This document shows positions 19,110 to 29,010 of a stretch of 63,503 nucleotides of DNA, one piece after another. Position 1 is the first letter of the stretch. Each line of letters starts with the position of its first letter. The notes beneath the pieces are model-generated. The model saw nothing but the letters and a program-made list of their open reading frames with translations. It had not been told where the DNA came from and searched no databases. The translations under genes were made by a program, and so were the position numbers. Location of the stretch: contig JAHZKF010000050.1 in the NCBI GenBank assembly GCA_022600575.1, positions 1 through 63,503 of the forward strand, written 5' to 3'. Source of the DNA: Gammaproteobacteria bacterium. GTDB lineage: Bacteria; Pseudomonadota; Gammaproteobacteria; Legionellales; Legionellaceae.

Positions 19110-20333
19110 ATGAAAAAAAGGGTTGTCATCACAGGTATGGACATTGTCTCCTCTATTGGCAATGGGCTTGAAGCATTTTGGGACGCAGCATCACAGGGAA
19201 AATGCGGTATCTCCCGTATTCAATCGTACGATCCATCTCCATACACCACCCAAATTGCAGGCGAAATTACCGATTTATGCTTAAAACACTTACCTCACTT
19301 TGATAAACAAAGACGATTCCCACGTGTAGCACAATATGCCTTATACTGCGCACACCATGCTATCGAACGTGCCGGGTTAACTGCTGCAGAACGAGAAGGC
19401 GCTGGCACCTATATTGGTACAAGTCTTGGCGGAGCACCTGAACTCGAAGCCATCTACAAAGCATTTTATACCGAAAGCTGGCGTAAAATTCCCTCTTTAA
19501 CTGTTGTACGTGGCATGCCTAATTCTGTTGCTAACCATATCGGTATTGCTTTTGGCCTTGGTGGGCCAAACTCAACCACTTCAAATGCCTGTGTATCATC
19601 TGCAGAGGCCATCGGCAATGCATATCAACAAATTTCAAACGGTCGATTATCCGTTGCTTTATGCGGCGGAACAGAATCCTTGGTCTGGGAAACCATCATG
19701 GCAGCCTGGTGTAAACTGCGTGTTATGTCGACCCAAAACGAAAATCCAGCCAAAGCGAGCCGTCCTTTTGATAAAAATCGCACCGGTATGGTTATGGCCG
19801 ATGGTGCGGGCATTTTAATTTTAGAAGATTTAGAGCATGCCGAGGCTCGGGGGGCTAAAATTTATGCTGAAATCATTGGGTTCGGCGCAAGTTGTGATGC
19901 CTCTCATATCACCGCCCCCACAGCAAAAGGCCAAGCACGAGCAATTCACATGGCTTTAGACGATGCGCGGCTATCACCTAGCGATATCCAATATATCAAT
20001 GCTCACGGTACCGGTACTATCTTAAATGATGCCACCGAAACCGAAACCATAAAAACAGTATTTGGTGAACATGCCTTTAATATTCCTATCACAGCCCAAA
20101 AAGCAATGACAGGGCACGCCATTGGTGCCGCAGGCGTCATGGAAATTATCGCAACTGTTTTAAGCCTACAACATGATAAACTTCTGCCTACGATTAATTT
20201 AGAAACCCCTGATCCTGCGTGTGATCTAAATTATATTCCTAACAAAGCACAAGATAAGCGCATTGATTTAGCTCTCTCAAATCATTTTGCCTTTGGTGGC
20301 GCCAATGCAGCACTGGTGCTTCGCCGATTCTAG
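19110..20333 (+). CDS. fabF: beta-ketoacyl-ACP synthase II type condensing enzyme
   Basis: Elongating condensing enzyme of fatty acid synthesis; it joins malonyl-ACP to a growing acyl chain. The 407-residue length is close to E. coli FabF (413). The catalytic triad is complete: C161 in TTSNACVSSAEA, H299 in INAHGTGTILND and H336 in KAMTGHAIGAAG. The C-terminal glycine-rich segment HFAFGGANAALVL is present. No acpP, fabG or fabD is adjacent, so this may be an additional copy serving a specialised product and not the main FabF; the sequence alone does not decide. It converges on the efflux lipoprotein gene with a 4-base overlap of the ends. Confidence 0.92.
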   Translation: MKKRVVITGMDIVSSIGNGLEAFWDAASQGKCGISRIQSYDPSPYTTQIAGEITDLCLKHLPHFDKQRRFPRVAQYALYCAHHAIERAGLTAAEREGAGTYIGTSLGGAPELEAIYKAFYTESWRKIPSLTVVRGMPNSVANHIGIAFGLGGPNSTTSNACVSSAEAIGNAYQQISNGRLSVALCGGTESLVWETIMAAWCKLRVMSTQNENPAKASRPFDKNRTGMVMADGAGILILEDLEHAEARGAKIYAEIIGFGASCDASHITAPTAKGQARAIHMALDDARLSPSDIQYINAHGTGTILNDATETETIKTVFGEHAFNIPITAQKAMTGHAIGAAGVMEIIATVLSLQHDKLLPTINLETPDPACDLNYIPNKAQDKRIDLALSNHFAFGGANAALVLRRF

Positions 20334-21709
20334 TGGACACACCCATAACCTACTGCCAAATCTTGATATAAACTCACGATGGTCATCAGTTGATCGAGTT
20401 TGTGTTCGTTCACCTTTACTTTCATCCGATCAAACTTAATTTTTTCGTCCAAAAGCTTTGAGTAACTAATAATACCTTCATGATATAAAGCACCTTTTAA
20501 TTGATAGGCTTTACCCAAATTGTTTTTAGCACCAACCGTTTCATCTAGGCGCTGCGTGTAATACTCATTTGCAGATAACCCATTATCAACATCTCTTAAC
20601 ACCTTACGCAGCGTATCTAGATATTTATAATAAGCAACTTTACCAAACCCTTTTGCTTTATCCCATTCTCCAAAGTTTGATAATGGCATAATAGTCGACT
20701 GTGACAAACCTTGGGTAAAATAAACTGGTTGTCCAAGCTTCGTGCCATTCGGTATTGTGCCAATATCTCCACGTGCAGCGCTTAACTGCATGACTGGGAA
20801 GAAATTACCTACTGCAGCACCTATCCCTGCATTTGCCGCTTTTAATTCATTCGCGGCTTGCATCATATCAGGCCGATTTTCAACGACGGCAAACGGTAAA
20901 GCACCTGTAATCACTTGATGACTATCAAGTTGACTAAAATGACGTGGGAATGAGAAGTGCTCTGGGTTCTCATTCAACAACACACGAATCATATTTTGAC
21001 TCACAATTTTTTTTTGTTGTACGACTCTTTCTTCCGCCTGAATCAATGCCAACTTACTTTTTGCGCGAACAAGCACAATATCTGATGACAATCCATTCTG
21101 ATACGTCGCCTTAGAAATATTCATTTTTTTTCTTAAATCACTTTCCACCGCTTGTAATAACTGTAAACGCTCCGTCTGTGCTTGATAGCTAAAGTAGCTC
21201 CCCGAAATTTGAGCAATCACTGCAAGTTTTACTGTATCGCGCATGTTCTGAGTAATTTCAAGTTCATACTTCGCTCTTTTTTGTTCTTTAATTTGTTTAA
21301 AAATATTCATCGTGTAAGTTGGCAAAAGGACAGCAATAACACCTGGATAGCCCAAATAAGGAAACGAAGAATAACCCAACAAACTACTCAAATTCGGCGC
21401 CCAATCCCACTGAACACGTTTCAACTCTCCTTGCGCTGCTTCAATATTTGCCACAGCCATATGAATATCATTATTTTCTGCCAAGCCTTTTTTTATCAGC
21501 TCATTTAAAACCGGATCTTTAAACTGTCTCCACCAAGGAATACAAGCAATATTCGTATTCTTCGTTTTCAATTGTGAGTCTTTTGCGTGCCATTCGGAAG
21601 GAATATCAGTAGGGGGCGTAGGCACATATTTAGGGTCAAAAGTACACGATGCAATAACAAGGCTTGAAATGATAAGACCAATAAAAAAGACACCTTTTAT
21701 TTTCTGCAA
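20330..21709 (-). CDS. outer membrane efflux lipoprotein (NodT/OprM family)
   Basis: Outer membrane channel of a tripartite efflux pump. A lipoprotein signal peptide ends in the lipobox VIASC, then the mature chain starts TFDPKYVPTPPTDIPSEWHA, typical of the NodT/OprM group. The two OEP helical repeats follow (WWRQFKDPVLNELIKKGLAE and RPDMMQAANELKAANAGIGA). The frame is open to an ATG at 21736, but the TTG at 21709 has GGAG six bases upstream, lies just after the stop of the previous gene, and starts the signal peptide directly (QKIKGVFFIGLIISSLVIAS), so I prefer it. Last gene of the four-gene efflux operon. Confidence 0.9.
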   Translation of the reverse strand: MQKIKGVFFIGLIISSLVIASCTFDPKYVPTPPTDIPSEWHAKDSQLKTKNTNIACIPWWRQFKDPVLNELIKKGLAENNDIHMAVANIEAAQGELKRVQWDWAPNLSSLLGYSSFPYLGYPGVIAVLLPTYTMNIFKQIKEQKRAKYELEITQNMRDTVKLAVIAQISGSYFSYQAQTERLQLLQAVESDLRKKMNISKATYQNGLSSDIVLVRAKSKLALIQAEERVVQQKKIVSQNMIRVLLNENPEHFSFPRHFSQLDSHQVITGALPFAVVENRPDMMQAANELKAANAGIGAAVGNFFPVMQLSAARGDIGTIPNGTKLGQPVYFTQGLSQSTIMPLSNFGEWDKAKGFGKVAYYKYLDTLRKVLRDVDNGLSANEYYTQRLDETVGAKNNLGKAYQLKGALYHEGIISYSKLLDEKIKFDRMKVKVNEHKLDQLMTIVSLYQDLAVGYGCVH

Positions 21710-21710
21710 G

Positions 21711-22550
21711 TCAATCTCCAAGAGACCTATCTCCATGACTCATTGTGGTCAACTGATCAAGCATATATCTTGTTTCCATTACCAACACATCCAACTGTTT
21801 ATCCGATGAGACAAACAATTGCCGTATATTCTGATACACCTGCTTCATTATCGTGTTAAATGTTTCTATCTCATCAAAAAGATGTGCCCGCAAATGATAA
21901 TCATGTTCTGCTGTTTTCAAAAATGCATGCAGTTTCAAAATATTCGTATTAAATTGTGCACTTAATCTCAAATAATTGCTACGACGAACAGGTTTGGTCG
22001 TCACAACCTCTAACAAACCATGTAGTTCAGACACAAGTGCACGTTGTAAATCAAAATAAAATTTATGGGTTAGGCTCTTTTTTTTAAAAATAAAATATTC
22101 AAAAAAAACACAAATGCTTAACGCAATCGTCGTTGCCTTTGTATAATCAAAAAAGAATTGGTCAATAGCATAAAGGTTACTTTGATAATAATCACTCCCG
22201 AGCCCTGTCAGCGTCACTGTAAAAATCGTTGGTGCAACATAATATTTACTTAAAGAAAAGTAAGCCATAAATATCGTGACAGGAATCACAACATAAATGA
22301 GATCATCATCTATCCGTATAAAAAAAAAGAGAATATATGTCAAAAATAACCCAAGCATTGCCCCCCAAAAACGGTGCATGGTTCGATGTAAACTTGCTCC
22401 TGAGTCAAAACCTGCATAAATCATCATGACAGCAAACCCTATCCACCCGGCATGTGAAAAGTCTAACAATCTCTGAATAAGTAACGTAGCAATAAATACA
22501 ACGCAGATTTGTAGCGCACGTGTCGTGCGATAATCTATTGCCTTTGACAT
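21711..22550 (-). CDS. FUSC-family inner membrane transporter, C-terminal half as a separate gene
   Basis: A 279-residue membrane protein like the second half of AaeB/FUSC-type aromatic acid exporters. Residues 1-135 hold about five transmembrane helices (GWIGFAVMMIYAGFDSGASL; HRFWGAMLGLFLTYILFFFI), including the FUSC-like signature HRTMHRFWGAMLG. The remaining 140 residues are a cytoplasmic helical domain. It overlaps the upstream half-gene by 16 bases. Together the two halves match the length of the single-chain AaeB (about 650). I infer that they pair in the membrane. Confidence 0.8.
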   Translation of the reverse strand: MSKAIDYRTTRALQICVVFIATLLIQRLLDFSHAGWIGFAVMMIYAGFDSGASLHRTMHRFWGAMLGLFLTYILFFFIRIDDDLIYVVIPVTIFMAYFSLSKYYVAPTIFTVTLTGLGSDYYQSNLYAIDQFFFDYTKATTIALSICVFFEYFIFKKKSLTHKFYFDLQRALVSELHGLLEVVTTKPVRRSNYLRLSAQFNTNILKLHAFLKTAEHDYHLRAHLFDEIETFNTIMKQVYQNIRQLFVSSDKQLDVLVMETRYMLDQLTTMSHGDRSLGD

Positions 22551-23440
22551 AAATAATTCCAGGAATGAACTAGTTTTGTAAAATTTGAATTGTCTGTAAA
22601 AAGTAAATCACAATAGGCTTCTTTCTCTATTGCGATAATCAATAATCGTAAATTTTGTATCAGTAACGCGAGCTCTTCTTCAGGCATTGCCATAAATGAT
22701 GAATCTATCACATCAATATGGCTGCGTAACTGATGCATTAATAAGTTAATTTTTAAAATCGTATAAATAGGCAGCTTACGAGGGAGCATATTTGAAAAAC
22801 CAACCATATGCTTCGTGTTTGCTTGTAGCAATGAAGCATGAACAACTTCTCCATTAAGCATCAACAAAAAATCGTCCAGCATTTCCTGACAAGCTAAAGA
22901 AAATGCCCGCAACCATAAACGATAATAATAACTCAGCGGAAATAAAAGTAATGCGGACAAAATAATAAACATGGCAAACAGCGTTGTGAGTACATTGCCC
23001 ATTACCATCTTAAAGTTAAGACTCAGCGTCGGATATAGCAGCGAGTATGCAGCAAGACTTAAAATAATAGGAACTAATGGAAGCATCATACTAATGTGGC
23101 GCAGTGCTAGAAAATACAAAAATACTGTTGCTGCAAAAATAGCCACTGGAAAAAATAAAGGATAGGGTCTTAACATATTAAATAAAATAACCATCGCGCA
23201 TGTCCCAACAATGGTATACACAAAACCAAGGTACTTATCTTCAATCCTTTCCATCATGACTTCTGCGGCCATCGCAGTGATGGGCAAATAAAAAAAATAA
23301 AAATACGGATGCGGTAAATAAAAAAACATATTAAATACCGCGAGCACAAAAAAAACATAAACAACCTTGACGCCATTCAGTCGGTGCAATCCATATGGAT
23401 CATACGTTTCGACGGTGTGAATGAGCTTTGATATAAACAT
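22535..23440 (-). CDS. FUSC-like inner membrane protein, N-terminal half as a separate gene
   Basis: A predicted 302-residue protein with about six transmembrane helices in residues 20-175 (VVYVFFVLAVFNMFFYLPHP; FFYLPITAMAAEVMMERIED; MLPLVPIILSLAAYSLLYPT) and a cytoplasmic helical tail. This is the layout of the first half of a FUSC/AaeB exporter. The open frame begins at 23533, but that would overlap the preceding membrane-fusion gene by 134 bases; the ATG at 23440 gives a typical short cytoplasmic N-terminus, overlaps by 41 bases, and has AGG 11 bases upstream. The exact start is uncertain. Confidence 0.75.
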   Translation of the reverse strand: MFISKLIHTVETYDPYGLHRLNGVKVVYVFFVLAVFNMFFYLPHPYFYFFYLPITAMAAEVMMERIEDKYLGFVYTIVGTCAMVILFNMLRPYPLFFPVAIFAATVFLYFLALRHISMMLPLVPIILSLAAYSLLYPTLSLNFKMVMGNVLTTLFAMFIILSALLLFPLSYYYRLWLRAFSLACQEMLDDFLLMLNGEVVHASLLQANTKHMVGFSNMLPRKLPIYTILKINLLMHQLRSHIDVIDSSFMAMPEEELALLIQNLRLLIIAIEKEAYCDLLFTDNSNFTKLVHSWNYLCQRQ

Positions 23441-24419
23441 AAGCACTAGCACCTGGCTGTAAAGGAAAGTTAGGGTCGGGATCAAGAATTTGAATTTGCA
23501 AAGGTAAGCGCTGTGGAATAAGCAACCACTCATTCTCGTTAGCGACTTTCTGCTGTTGTGTTCTTTGAACGGTATGCTGTCTGTCTGCAGCCCAAATTGT
23601 ATTGACTACACGTCCATGAAATATCTTAGTGAAATAATACATCCGCAAAATAACAATAGCCTCATCATCAGGGCGAATACGACGTAAATCTGTTTCATTA
23701 AAATTTGCTTGAACCCACCAGCTAGAGGTATCAATAAAAGAAAATAAAGGTGTGCGAATTTTAACGGGCGTTCCTTTTGAAATATACATATTATCAACGA
23801 TACCATCCGTTGGTGCTCTCACAATTGTTAAATTAAAATTAACAAGTGCATTATCCATTTCTGCTTTTAACGCTTTAATTTTTTTCCGTTGCTCAACAAT
23901 TTGTTGATCTTCTACTGTAATTTGTTTTTCTAGCGCATCTTTCTTTTTTTCCATCGCCTGTAAATTATAATTTAACACTTTCACTTCAAGCACAGGTACA
24001 GCTTCACTCACACTTGGATTATTTTTTAAGCGAAATTTAATTTTTGCTTTCTCATAATCAAACGTTGCGGCATGAAATAAATCTAATGTCTTTTTTGTCT
24101 GATGCTCAATAACAGAAACACGCTCAATGGCCTGTTCATACTTTGCTTTAGCATATTCATAAGCCAAACGATAAGGTTCTTGATACACCTTAACCAAAGG
24201 CATCCCTTGTTTCACCGACTGACCATTCTTCACATAAATATGGGTAATATAACCAGAAACATCCGCAGCAACAGGTGTAACATTGGTTGCAACAAAAGCA
24301 TTATTTGTAAATGGAATCCAATATGAAAAAATATGGTAAATAATCAATACAATAGCTAAACCAACCACAACAACAGGTAAGTTAATCTCATTTTTTGATA
24401 CTTTAAATATTTTTAACAC
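23400..24419 (-). CDS. membrane fusion protein of a tripartite efflux pump (HlyD/EmrA/AaeA type)
   Basis: Periplasmic adaptor linking the split FUSC transporter to the outer membrane channel. A single N-terminal transmembrane helix (about 14-33, LPVVVVGLAIVLIIYHIFSY) anchors it. The biotinyl/lipoyl-like half-motifs are split around a coiled coil: VAADVSGYITHIYVKNGQSV (about 50-70) and VRAPTDGIVDNMYISKGTPV (about 200-220). The hairpin between them (YEQAIERVSVIEHQTKK to VEQRKKIKALKAEMD) is the usual adaptor coiled coil. It is the first gene of the leftward operon, which continues with the two FUSC halves and the outer membrane lipoprotein. Confidence 0.93.
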   Translation of the reverse strand: MLKIFKVSKNEINLPVVVVGLAIVLIIYHIFSYWIPFTNNAFVATNVTPVAADVSGYITHIYVKNGQSVKQGMPLVKVYQEPYRLAYEYAKAKYEQAIERVSVIEHQTKKTLDLFHAATFDYEKAKIKFRLKNNPSVSEAVPVLEVKVLNYNLQAMEKKKDALEKQITVEDQQIVEQRKKIKALKAEMDNALVNFNLTIVRAPTDGIVDNMYISKGTPVKIRTPLFSFIDTSSWWVQANFNETDLRRIRPDDEAIVILRMYYFTKIFHGRVVNTIWAADRQHTVQRTQQQKVANENEWLLIPQRLPLQIQILDPDPNFPLQPGASAYVYIKAHSHRRNV

Positions 24420-24510
24420 GTAACTAGACCATGTAATAGAAGTTCTATTCTATACTTTTTATAACAGTTTAACTGCCATCAAACCAGTTCTATAACCATA
24501 TATTTTTTAG

Positions 24511-24539
24511 TCGAAATTTCAATCATATTGCGATATACT
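24511..24539 (+). promoter_or_regulatory. sigma-70 type promoter of lpxD
   Basis: TCGAAA at 24511-24516 and TATACT at 24534-24539 with a 17-base spacer. Transcription would start around 24546. This lies after the first in-frame ATG at 24528 and so supports the downstream ATG at 24573 as the translation start. Confidence 0.5.
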
Positions 24540-24572
24540 GACAACATTTTTTTGATACTGGAAGAATACTGC

Positions 24573-25631
24573 ATGCTCGCCTCATTACATGATATAGCAA
24601 CCCTCGTAAAAGGAACTGTTATTGGAGATGAAACCCTCTTAATTAATGGGTTATCTCCCATTGATGAAGTCAAAGTGGGCTCACTGGTCTTTGCCGATGG
24701 CACCGACCATTTAAAACAAGCTGAACGATCAGATGCTGCTGCTGTACTTGTTGCAAAAAACATTACTAAACTTAATAAACCTTTAATTCAAGTCACTGAC
24801 CCATTCCAAGCCTTTATCCAACTGCTTAAACATTTTTATCCCACCCCAAAACCCAAAATTGGCATTCATCCCACAGCTGTTATCGCGCCTGATGTTACCC
24901 TTGGAGACAATATTTCAATTGGTCCATACGTCATTATTGAAGATAACTGTACCATCGGTGACAATTGTATTATTAAAAGTCATGTGCATATTGGAAACCA
25001 TGTCAAACTCGGTGCTGATACGATTATTCATCCACATGTCACAATTTATGACTACTCAAAAATCGGTGCACGCATTACGATTCACGCCTCTTCTGTAATT
25101 GGCTCAGACGGCTTTGGTTACACTGCTGAAAATGGTAAACATGTGAAAATCCCCCATGTTGGGCGCGTCGTCATTGAAGATGACGTCGAAATCGGAGCCA
25201 GCACCATTATTGATCGCGCAACCATTGGTGAAACCATCATTGGTGAAGGCACCAAAATTGACAACCTCGTTCAAATCGCGCATTCCGTCAAACTGGGTCA
25301 ACATAATATTTTATGTGCCTTCACAGGCATTGCCGGCAGTACACACAGTGGCAATCATGTCATTTTTGCAGCAGGTGTTGGTGTTGCCGACCATGTTCAC
25401 ATCGATGACGAGGTTATTTTAGGTGCACGAGCAGGCGTTCCCCCCAAAAAGCACTTAAAGAAAGGTTTAATCTATCTTGGAACACCTGCAAGACCCCGTG
25501 AAAAAGCCATTGAACATGAAATGTCTACTACCCGCATTCCACTCATGCGAAAACAAATTAAACGACTCAGCGAACAGGTCAGCCAACTGAAAGAAAAACA
25601 ATCCGAGTCTCTTTCTGAATCTACTGATTAA
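24573..25631 (+). CDS. lpxD: UDP-3-O-(3-hydroxyacyl)glucosamine N-acyltransferase
   Basis: Third step of lipid A synthesis; adds the N-linked hydroxyacyl chain from acyl-ACP. The N-terminal nucleotide-binding domain ([20 protein letters not shown]) is followed by a left-handed beta helix of hexapeptide repeats ([20 protein letters not shown] and on) and the catalytic-His region [13 protein letters not shown] / [10 protein letters not shown]. The C-terminal helix ([15 protein letters not shown]) is normal. From the ATG at 24573, with GGAAGA upstream, the product is 352 residues; E. coli LpxD has 341. It is not in the usual lpxD-fabZ-lpxA cluster; polA follows after 13 bases. Legionella species are known to carry more than one lpxD. 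Confidence 0.93.
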   Translation: MLASLHDIATLVKGTVIGDETLLINGLSPIDEVKVGSLVFADGTDHLKQAERSDAAAVLVAKNITKLNKPLIQVTDPFQAFIQLLKHFYPTPKPKIGIHPTAVIAPDVTLGDNISIGPYVIIEDNCTIGDNCIIKSHVHIGNHVKLGADTIIHPHVTIYDYSKIGARITIHASSVIGSDGFGYTAENGKHVKIPHVGRVVIEDDVEIGASTIIDRATIGETIIGEGTKIDNLVQIAHSVKLGQHNILCAFTGIAGSTHSGNHVIFAAGVGVADHVHIDDEVILGARAGVPPKKHLKKGLIYLGTPARPREKAIEHEMSTTRIPLMRKQIKRLSEQVSQLKEKQSESLSESTD

Positions 25632-25644
25632 GCGAGATAATCCC

Positions 25645-28347
25645 GTGGTAAAAACACCTTTTGTACTTGTCGACGGCTCATCTTATTTTTTTCGTGCATT
25701 TCATGCGCTCCCCCCACTAACAAATAGTGAAGGACATCCCACAGGTGCTGTCTATGGGGTAGTAAACATGATTCGGCGCTTACTTAAAGACACCTCACCC
25801 ACCCAATTTGCTATCGTATTTGATGCGCCTGGAAAAACATTCCGCAACGACTTATACCCTGAATATAAGGCCAACCGCCCTCCCATGCCAGACGACCTCA
25901 AACGTCAATTCAAACCCTTAATCAATATCCTAAAAGCCCTCGGTTTCCCATTACTTATTGTTGAAGGCGTTGAAGCTGATGATGTGATTGGCACACTTGC
26001 TGTACAGGCCTCAGCCATAGACCTTCCTGTCCTCATTTCGACAGGCGATAAAGACATGGCGCAGCTGGTTAACCAAAATGTCACCCTCATTAACACCATG
26101 AGTCGACAAGTTTTAGACCCCGATGGTGTTTTTGCCAAATTTGGCGTAAAGCCGGATCAAATCATTGATTATCTTGCTTTAGTTGGAGATACAAGCGATA
26201 ACGTCCCAGGTGTACCACAATGCGGTCCTAAAACAGCTGTAAAATGGCTCGCAGCACACCGTACATTAGACGATATTATCGTGCACGCAGATACGATTGG
26301 CGGAAAAATTGGCGAACGGCTTCGAGAGAGTATTCCCATGCTCCCCCTTTCTAAGCGCCTGGTAACCATTAAAACAGATGTTGAGCTACCGACCACACTT
26401 GATGACTTAAGACCTACACCACCTGATCGCGAAGTCCTACTCTCACTTGCTCGTGAACTTGAGGTGAACGTCTGGCTAAAGGAATGGGGTAGTGCTGCCA
26501 CTAATCAAAACAATGACAAAGCGCCAGCACTACCCACCGAAAATAAAACAATTCCATTTGAAGTCATTCAACATCAAGCCGAACTTGATGTTTGGGTCAC
26601 ACGTCTAGAAAACGCATCTTATTGTTGCATTGATACGGAAACAACAAGCCTTGATCCTTTAAGCGCCTCCCTTGTTGGCATAGCACTTGCAGTTGATTCA
26701 AACATTGCTGCCTACATTCCACTCATGCATACAGAAGATATTCCTCAGCTACCCCAAGAACACGTGCTTAAAACGCTTAAACCTTATCTAGAAAGCCACA
26801 CCCTCAAAAAAATCGGCCAGAATTTAAAGTATGATTATGCCGTCTTTAAGCAGCACGGTATTACCTTAAATAACATCTGCTTTGATACTATGCTTGAATC
26901 ATATGTCTTAAACAGTACCTCAGGACGACATAATCTAGATGCACTCGCTGAACGCTACTTAAACCATCAAACCATCCACTTCGAAGATGTGGTGGGTCGT
27001 GGTAAAAAAGCCCTTCGTTTTGATGAGGTGCCTCTTGAAAAAGCAGCTCCTTACGCCGCTGAAGATGCAGCTATCGCCTTAAAACTTCACGAGACACTAT
27101 ATCCAAAACTTGATACACCTCTAAAACAAGTCTTAAAGCAGATTGAAATGCCACTAGTGCCGATTTTAGCTGACATCGAGCGTCATGGCGTACTCATTGA
27201 TACAAAACAACTTGAAGCGCATGGAAAACGCCTTAATACGCGTATTGAGGCCCTAACTAAAGAAGCTTACGCGCTTGCAACGAAAACGTTTAACTTAAAT
27301 TCGCCGAAGCAACTCCAAGAAGTTTTTTACGATATACTCAAATTGCCTATCCTTTCCAAAACACCCAAAGGTCAACCTTCTACCGCTGAGTCAGTGCTCC
27401 AAACACTCGCGTTTGATTATCCTCTGCCTGCCATTATTCTTGAATACCGAAGTCTTACCAAGCTTGTATCCACCTACATTGAGGCGCTGCCCAAATGCAT
27501 CCATACAGATACAAATCGCGTACATACCTCATATAATCAAGCAGTCGCTGCAACCGGCCGACTCTCTTCAAGCACACCAAATTTACAAAATATTCCCATC
27601 CGTCATGAAGAAGGTCGACTCATTCGACAAGCATTTATAGCGCCTAAAGGGTATATATTGCTCGCTTCAGACTATTCACAAATTGAACTGCGTATTATGG
27701 CACATCTCTCAGGTGATGCAGGATTAAAACGTGCTTTTGATAATGATTGGGATATTCATGCAGCAACTGCAAGCGATATTTTTTCAACCGCACTTGAAAA
27801 TGTCACAAAAGAACAACGTCGACGTGCTAAAGCTATCAACTTTGGTTTGATTTATGGCATGTCTTCTTTTGGGCTCGCAAAACAACTGGGTGTCTCTAGA
27901 GAAGAGGCCAAAGCCTACATTGAGTGCTATTTTGAGCGTTATCCGGGTGTGCTCGCCTATATGGATAAAATACGCGAGCAAGCACATGCACAAGGTTATG
28001 TTGAAACCCTGTTTGGGCGGCGTTTATATTTGCCCGACATTAATGCTTCAAATAAAATGCGCCAAAAAGCAGCAGAGCGCACGGCCATCAATGCGCCGAT
28101 GCAAGGAACCGCCGCTGACATTATCAAAAAAGCAATGATTTCAATTGCGGCCTGGCAAAAAACCAATGATGGACAGTGTGCTCGTATGATCATGCAAGTT
28201 CACGATGAGCTCGTATTTGAAGTTCAAGAAGATGCCGTAGAAAGCGCCCAAAAAACCATTAAAAAACACATGGAAAATGCGGCTTCACTTTCTGTTCCTC
28301 TGCGTGTTTCAATCGGAACAGGCTCTAACTGGGATGCAGCACATTAA
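25645..28347 (+). CDS. polA: DNA polymerase I
   Basis: Gap-filling and Okazaki-fragment-processing polymerase. The 900-residue protein has all three domains: 5'-nuclease (1-255; LVDGSSYFFRAFHALPPLTN), 3'-5' exonuclease (about 305-490) and polymerase (about 500-900). Proofreading appears intact: D330/E332 in IDTETTSLDP, the NLKYDYAVF motif, and the YAAEDAAIALKLH motif. Polymerase motifs A (LLASDYSQIELRIMAHLSGD), B (RRRAKAINFGLIYGMSSFG) and C (MQVHDELVFEV) are present. The start is a GTG 13 bases after lpxD. The stop overlaps the convergent rpiA stop. Confidence 0.98.
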   Translation: MVKTPFVLVDGSSYFFRAFHALPPLTNSEGHPTGAVYGVVNMIRRLLKDTSPTQFAIVFDAPGKTFRNDLYPEYKANRPPMPDDLKRQFKPLINILKALGFPLLIVEGVEADDVIGTLAVQASAIDLPVLISTGDKDMAQLVNQNVTLINTMSRQVLDPDGVFAKFGVKPDQIIDYLALVGDTSDNVPGVPQCGPKTAVKWLAAHRTLDDIIVHADTIGGKIGERLRESIPMLPLSKRLVTIKTDVELPTTLDDLRPTPPDREVLLSLARELEVNVWLKEWGSAATNQNNDKAPALPTENKTIPFEVIQHQAELDVWVTRLENASYCCIDTETTSLDPLSASLVGIALAVDSNIAAYIPLMHTEDIPQLPQEHVLKTLKPYLESHTLKKIGQNLKYDYAVFKQHGITLNNICFDTMLESYVLNSTSGRHNLDALAERYLNHQTIHFEDVVGRGKKALRFDEVPLEKAAPYAAEDAAIALKLHETLYPKLDTPLKQVLKQIEMPLVPILADIERHGVLIDTKQLEAHGKRLNTRIEALTKEAYALATKTFNLNSPKQLQEVFYDILKLPILSKTPKGQPSTAESVLQTLAFDYPLPAIILEYRSLTKLVSTYIEALPKCIHTDTNRVHTSYNQAVAATGRLSSSTPNLQNIPIRHEEGRLIRQAFIAPKGYILLASDYSQIELRIMAHLSGDAGLKRAFDNDWDIHAATASDIFSTALENVTKEQRRRAKAINFGLIYGMSSFGLAKQLGVSREEAKAYIECYFERYPGVLAYMDKIREQAHAQGYVETLFGRRLYLPDINASNKMRQKAAERTAINAPMQGTAADIIKKAMISIAAWQKTNDGQCARMIMQVHDELVFEVQEDAVESAQKTIKKHMENAASLSVPLRVSIGTGSNWDAAH

Positions 28348-28991
28348 AATACTTCAACCCCTGATGTGCGTCCAATCAACACCTTATCCGCAGGACGCTT
28401 CGCAAAAATACCGTTTTCAACAACACCCGGTAAAAGCTTAATTGCATTCTCCATCGCCATGGGCTCATCTAAGTTCAGATGATATACATCTAAAATACAA
28501 TTTCCATTGTCTGTTACAAACCCTTCTCGATAAACCGGATCCCCTCCAAGTTTGACCAATGCACGAGCCACTAAGCTCCGCGCCATTGGCAATACTTCAA
28601 CAGCAACCGGAAATTTACCCAGGCGCCGAACGGCTTTTGATTCATCAACCAAACAAATAAATTGTGTAGATGCCGTTGCAATAATTTTTTCATGCGTCAA
28701 TGCACCGCCACCGCCTTTAATCATACTTTTATGCTGTGTCACTTCATCTGCACCATCCACATAAACCTGCAATGGATCTGCAAGTGCTAAATCAATCACC
28801 GGTAAGCCTGCCTCACGAAGAGCAATCGCCGTTGCATTTGAACTCGCAACACATCCTTCAATCCGATGTTTAATACCTGCAAGCGCTTGAATAAAATAAG
28901 CCACTGTCGACCCCGTACCAACGCCAAGTACGGTTACATCATCAAGATGTTCAAGAGTAGCGTTTGCGACTTCTTTTTTTAACATATCCAT
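28344..28991 (-). CDS. rpiA: ribose-5-phosphate isomerase A
   Basis: Interconverts ribose-5-phosphate and ribulose-5-phosphate in the pentose phosphate pathway. About 215 residues, matching E. coli RpiA (219). Diagnostic motifs are VLGVGTGSTVAYFI near the N-terminus, VDGADEV (with the catalytic acid) and KGGGGALTHEKI (with the catalytic lysine). The frame begins at 29000, but that ATG is adjacent to its only purine run; the ATG at 28991 has AGGA eight bases upstream and gives an N-terminus (MDMLKKEVANATLEHL) like that of relatives. The gene converges on polA with overlapping stop codons. Confidence 0.95.
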   Translation of the reverse strand: MDMLKKEVANATLEHLDDVTVLGVGTGSTVAYFIQALAGIKHRIEGCVASSNATAIALREAGLPVIDLALADPLQVYVDGADEVTQHKSMIKGGGGALTHEKIIATASTQFICLVDESKAVRRLGKFPVAVEVLPMARSLVARALVKLGGDPVYREGFVTDNGNCILDVYHLNLDEPMAMENAIKLLPGVVENGIFAKRPADKVLIGRTSGVEVF

Positions 28992-29010
28992 CTCAAACAT
29001 CCTTTTTTAC

